Origin: Amycolatopsis vancoresmycina
GTDB taxonomy: Bacteria; Actinomycetota; Actinomycetes; Mycobacteriales; Pseudonocardiaceae
NCBI RefSeq assembly: GCF_000716785.1
Contig: NZ_JNYY01000008.1
Location: 62,001 to 126,000, forward strand
DNA: 64,000 nucleotides
Direction of reading: 5' to 3'
Below the pieces are notes generated by a model. That model was given only the letters and a program-made list of their open reading frames with translations. It was not told where the DNA came from and ran no database searches. Below, piece by piece: positions 61,371-64,000 of the stretch. The stretch's first letter is position 1; every line of letters begins with the position of its first letter. The translations under genes and the position numbers were made by a program.

Positions 61371-61873
61371 TACTTCTCCGTTCCTTCCCCCGTGGCGGCG
61401 CTCGCGGCGAGCGCCGGTGCTCCCAGTGTGGCGTGTCCACCCGTGGAGCCGTAGCCTCCGTCGCCCCGCTCGGTCGTGTCGAGCTCCGCCACCTCGACGA
61501 ACTCCGCGTGCTCGACCCGCTGCACGACCAGCTGGGCGATGCGGTCGCCGCGCGTCAGCTCCAGCGGGTGCACCGGATCGTGGTTGATCAGGCAGACCTT
61601 GATCTCCCCGCGGTAGCCGGCGTCGATGGTGCCCGGGGTGTTCACCACGGAGAGGCCGACCCGGGCGGCCAGGCCCGACCGCGGGTGCACGAACCCCGCG
61701 TACCCGGGCGGGAGCGCGATCGCGACGCCGGTGCCGACGACGCCGCGTTCCCCGGGTCCGAGGACGATATCCGAGGTGGTGACGAGATCGGCGCCCGCGT
61801 CGCCCGGCCGGGCGTAGGCGGGCAGCGGGACATCCGGGTCGAGCCGGGAGAGGAGTACCTGAACGCTGGACAC
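61370..61873 (-). CDS. dut: dUTP diphosphatase
   Basis: 167 residues, trimeric dUTPase. Motifs: PGDAGADLVT (1), PRSGLAARVGLSVVN (2), GTIDAGYRGEIKVCLIN (3), RGDRIAQLVVQRV (4) and the C-terminal glycine-rich arm RGDGGYGSTGGH (5). It removes dUTP and supplies dUMP. A tail of about 20 Ala/Gly/Thr residues follows motif 5. GTG 61873 is the only good start. It is divergent from DUF3093 with 24 nt between starts, so promoters of both overlap the coding starts. Confidence 0.95.
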   Translation of the reverse strand: MSSVQVLLSRLDPDVPLPAYARPGDAGADLVTTSDIVLGPGERGVVGTGVAIALPPGYAGFVHPRSGLAARVGLSVVNTPGTIDAGYRGEIKVCLINHDPVHPLELTRGDRIAQLVVQRVEHAEFVEVAELDTTERGDGGYGSTGGHATLGAPALAASAATGEGTEK

Positions 61874-61897
61874 GGGCGGCGAGATTACTCTCTACCC

Positions 61898-62380
61898 GTG
61901 GGTGAATCAGCGAAGACGGCCGCGAACACCGCGGTCCGGCACTCCGAACGGCTGTACGTCCCGTGGTGGGGCTGGCCGCTGCCGGTGCTGGGCGCGGTGC
62001 TGCTCGCGGCCGAGATCGACCTCGGGTACCCGGGGATCCGGGCGTGGCTGCCGTACGTGATCGGGCTGCCGGTCGTCGTGGCGCTGCTGCTGTCGCTGGG
62101 CCGGTCGAAGGTGCGGATCACCGGCGGTGCCGAGCCGGAGCTGTGGGTCGGCGACGCGCACCTGCCGCTGGCCTACGCCGGCGAGGTGGAGATCTTCGAC
62201 AAGGACGCCAAGCGCAAGGCCCTCGGGCGCGACGGCGACCCGGCGGCCTACGTGCTGCACCGCGGCTGGGTCGGCCCGGTCGTGAAGGTGCACCTGACCG
62301 ACGCGAACGACCCGACGCCGTACTGGCTGTTCAGCACCCGGCACCCGGAGAAGGTCGCCGAGCTGCTCAAGGGCGCCTGA
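61898..62380 (+). CDS. DUF3093 membrane protein
   Basis: 160 residues. Two adjacent membrane helices (WGWPLPVLGAVLLAAEIDLG and AWLPYVIGLPVVVALLLSLG) and a C-terminal cytosolic beta domain (KVRITGGAEPELWVGDAHLP, VKVHLTDANDPTPYWLFSTR). This is DUF3093 (Rv2698); role unknown. GTG 61898 lies 7 nt after a TTACTC/TACTCT box, so the message is probably leaderless. It is followed by a very stable hairpin. Confidence 0.87.
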   Translation: MGESAKTAANTAVRHSERLYVPWWGWPLPVLGAVLLAAEIDLGYPGIRAWLPYVIGLPVVVALLLSLGRSKVRITGGAEPELWVGDAHLPLAYAGEVEIFDKDAKRKALGRDGDPAAYVLHRGWVGPVVKVHLTDANDPTPYWLFSTRHPEKVAELLKGA

Positions 62381-62398
62381 GCGCCCCCGGACATGTGG

Positions 62399-62428
62399 AA
62401 GGGGGCCGGCCTGCCGGCCGGCCCCCTT
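62399..62428. terminator. Hairpin after DUF3093
   Basis: Thirteen-base perfect arms (AAGGGGGCCGGCC and complement) with TGCC loop, 18 nt after the stop; the right arm ends in TT. Confidence 0.85.
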
Positions 62429-62518
62429 GTCCCCAGCGCGCTTCGAGCCTCCCCGGTCTCCCTCGAGGCTCTCCGTCGCGTCTGTTCGTCCCCTGTTCCC
62501 GAGAACCCCTCTGCGCGG

Positions 62519-62827
62519 TCAGGCGCAGTCGCGGCAGATCGGGCGTCCGCCGTTGTCCTCGGCCAGCCGGCTGCGGTGGTGCACCAGGAAGCACACGGAG
62601 CAGGTGAACTCGTCCGCCTGCTTCGGCACCACCTTCACGGTCATGTCCTCACCGGAAAGCCCGGAGAGGTCGGCACCCGGCAGCTCGAAGTTCTCGGCGG
62701 TCGCGTCCTCGTCGACGTCGACGACGCCGGACTGGTTCTCGTTGCGCCGGGCCTTGAGCTCCTCCAACGAGTCTTCGGCCAGCTCGTCGGCTTCGCTGCG
62801 GCGCGGAGCGTCGTAGTCGGTAGCCAT
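62519..62827 (-). CDS. DUF4193 zinc-ribbon-like protein
   Basis: 102 residues. Starts MATDYDAPRRSEADELAEDS, is strongly acidic in the middle, and ends with two CxxC pairs (FTCSVCFLVHHRSRLA and PICRDCA) likely to hold zinc. DUF4193 (Rv2699c) is conserved in actinobacteria; the role is unknown, though zinc ribbons of this kind often contact RNA polymerase or nucleic acid. A GAGGGACAC-like site precedes ATG 62827. Confidence 0.9.
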   Translation of the reverse strand: MATDYDAPRRSEADELAEDSLEELKARRNENQSGVVDVDEDATAENFELPGADLSGLSGEDMTVKVVPKQADEFTCSVCFLVHHRSRLAEDNGGRPICRDCA

Positions 62828-63345
62828 GTGTCCCTCACCCCTGCGATCAGCTTGTGTAGTCGTTTTCCCGGACCCCCGGGTGCGCCCGTGGATCCGCCGT
62901 GCCGCTGGTCAACGTTCCAGGGCCCCTGTTTGTGCCCGACGGCCGAAGTGACCGAGGTCTCTTCTTTTCGGGCCTCTTCCTGCGGCCGGAGCCCGGGAAG
63001 GGTAGCTCACCGCTGTCCGGGTTCTGCAACGAGTCAGACATTGCCGGGGAATCGTCACCCGACAGGGGGAACCCGCAGGTAAGACGCGTTGTCGTCCGTT
63101 CGGGTTGCGCCCGGGTGGAGAACTTCACGCGCGGCCGCTGTCCGCTTGCCCCCGCCGCCCCCGCCGTGGTGCGATCGCCGGACGGGGAAACGGTCCCGGG
63201 CGCGGCCCGGGACCGCAGGCGGAGCACGGGAACCGGCCGGGTGACCCTGGCCGACGCGCGCCGGCCGCAGCGCCTAGGCTGAGCGGCCACGACGGTGCTC
63301 GGGTTCGCACCGGCCGGGGTTCGGTGTTCGGGAAGGGACGGGCAG
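62828..63345. other. Divergent control region of DUF4193 and cei
   Basis: 518 nt with no credible gene. TAGGCT at 63275-63280 is a good plus-strand -10 for cei, leaving a leader of about 60 nt. I see no long repeat or known RNA motif. Confidence 0.5.
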
Positions 63346-64000
63346 GTGGCGTCGGGGAACGGCATCGGGGACCGTGGGGCGCGGCCGTATCGCAAGCACA
63401 AGCCGCTGCCGGCGCTGATCGTCATCGGCGTACTCGCCCTCGGCGCGATCATCGTCTGGGTGAACGCCGCGATCGGCAAGGGGGATATCGACGACGCCGT
63501 GAAGTGCGACCCGCCCGCGAGCCCGCCGCCGGGCGTCACGTTCAGCACGCTCCCGCACAACGCGCTCGACGACCGCGCGCCGGTCCCGCCGGACAAGGTC
63601 GCCTACCGGGTGCTGAACGCTTCGGGCAGCCGCGGCCAGGGCGGCATCACCACGACGGCGCTGCGCGAGCTCGGGTTCACCAGCGCGGCCGAGCCGGCCA
63701 ACGACCCGGCTTACGAGAACCGCGAGGCCAAGTGCCGCGGCCAGATCCGCTTCGGCGAGAACGGCGTCACGGCGGCCCGGACGCTCAGCCTGGTGGTGCC
63801 GTGCGCCGAGCTGGTCCAGGACAACCGCAAGGACGCGAGCGTCGACCTGGTCACGGGCACGCTGTTCGGCGACCTCCGGCCGCGTGCGGAGGCCCGTCAG
63901 ATCATCACGCAGCTGGCGGACTGGTCGAAGGCCCACCAGGGCGGCGGCTCGAACGAGCAGTCCGCGGGCGCGAAGGCCCCGATCGTCGACCAGACGCTGC
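63346..64000 (+). CDS. cei: Envelope integrity protein Cei (LytR C-terminal domain protein), cut by right edge
   Basis: The first 218 residues are present. A basic N-terminus (RPYRKHKPLPA), one membrane helix (LIVIGVLALGAIIVWVNAAI) and an exported LytR_C-type domain: VAYRVLNASGSRGQGGITTT, LRELGFTSAAEPAND and LSLVVPCAELVQDN. Three cysteines in the outer domain (VKCDPP, EAKCRG, VPCAEL) may form disulfides. GTG 63346 is preceded by GGAAGGGA at 8 nt. In M. tuberculosis Cei (Rv2700), next to DUF4193, is needed for cell-envelope integrity. The C-terminus lies beyond the window. Confidence 0.87.
   Translation, partial: MASGNGIGDRGARPYRKHKPLPALIVIGVLALGAIIVWVNAAIGKGDIDDAVKCDPPASPPPGVTFSTLPHNALDDRAPVPPDKVAYRVLNASGSRGQGGITTTALRELGFTSAAEPANDPAYENREAKCRGQIRFGENGVTAARTLSLVVPCAELVQDNRKDASVDLVTGTLFGDLRPRAEARQIITQLADWSKAHQGGGSNEQSAGAKAPIVDQTL

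Overview
This is a very GC-rich actinobacterial chromosome segment. Codon third positions are almost all G or C, GTG starts are frequent, and many genes look leaderless, with a TAnnnT -10 box 6-8 nt before the start codon. Gene content (HemQ-type haem synthesis, CeoB/CeoC, DUF3000, DUF3093, DUF3159, DUF3710, DUF4193, Cei) and interspersed palindromes point to a Pseudonocardiaceae member, most likely Amycolatopsis. That genus call is inference.

Backbone. From memory, much of the window follows the order of Mycobacterium tuberculosis Rv2674-Rv2700: msrB (9.5 kb), hemQ-hemY-hemE (14.5-17.8 kb), DUF3000 and RNase D (17.9-21.2 kb), dxs (49-51 kb), then the RNA methyltransferase, KimA-like permease, two TrkA/Ceo proteins, DUF3159, OB-fold protein, hydrolase, DUF3710, dut, DUF3093, DUF4193 and cei (53-64 kb). 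Accessory genes sit in the gaps.

Region 1-9.5 kb holds pruA (cut by the left edge) with a divergent PucR regulator, a mycothiol-type enzyme, a mini S1 protein, a luciferase-like oxidoreductase, DUF6221, a stand-alone LigD polymerase domain, a TVP38 membrane protein and a Ser/Thr kinase that has no ordinary start codon. Region 10-13 kb holds two paralogous TIGR04222 membrane proteins with Gly/Ser/Cys-rich tails, translationally coupled to a DUF692/MNIO iron enzyme and a small basic partner. This looks like a peptide-modification system and is the most interesting item in the window.

Region 21-49 kb, between rnd and dxs, is mainly catabolic. It contains a TIR-like protein; a permease, UAAP1, UAAP2, urea (or guanidine) carboxylase and allophanate hydrolase operon with a divergent TetR regulator; a fadA-fadB beta-oxidation pair; a Tat-exported PHP protein and an esterase; a two-component system; and a PucR-controlled operon (symporter, agmatinase family, TPP enzyme, aldehyde dehydrogenase, NCS1 permease). 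The last set fits 2-ketoarginine to guanidinobutyrate to GABA plus urea, and the urea could feed the carboxylase/allophanate hydrolase pathway encoded 10 kb away.

The 58.0-58.7 kb gap has no gene. It is packed with repeats: GAATGASTCATTC palindromes, a four-copy 31-bp tandem array, and three copies of a promoter matching the PafBC (RecA-NDp) DNA-damage consensus. No tRNA, rRNA, CRISPR array or insertion sequence was found.
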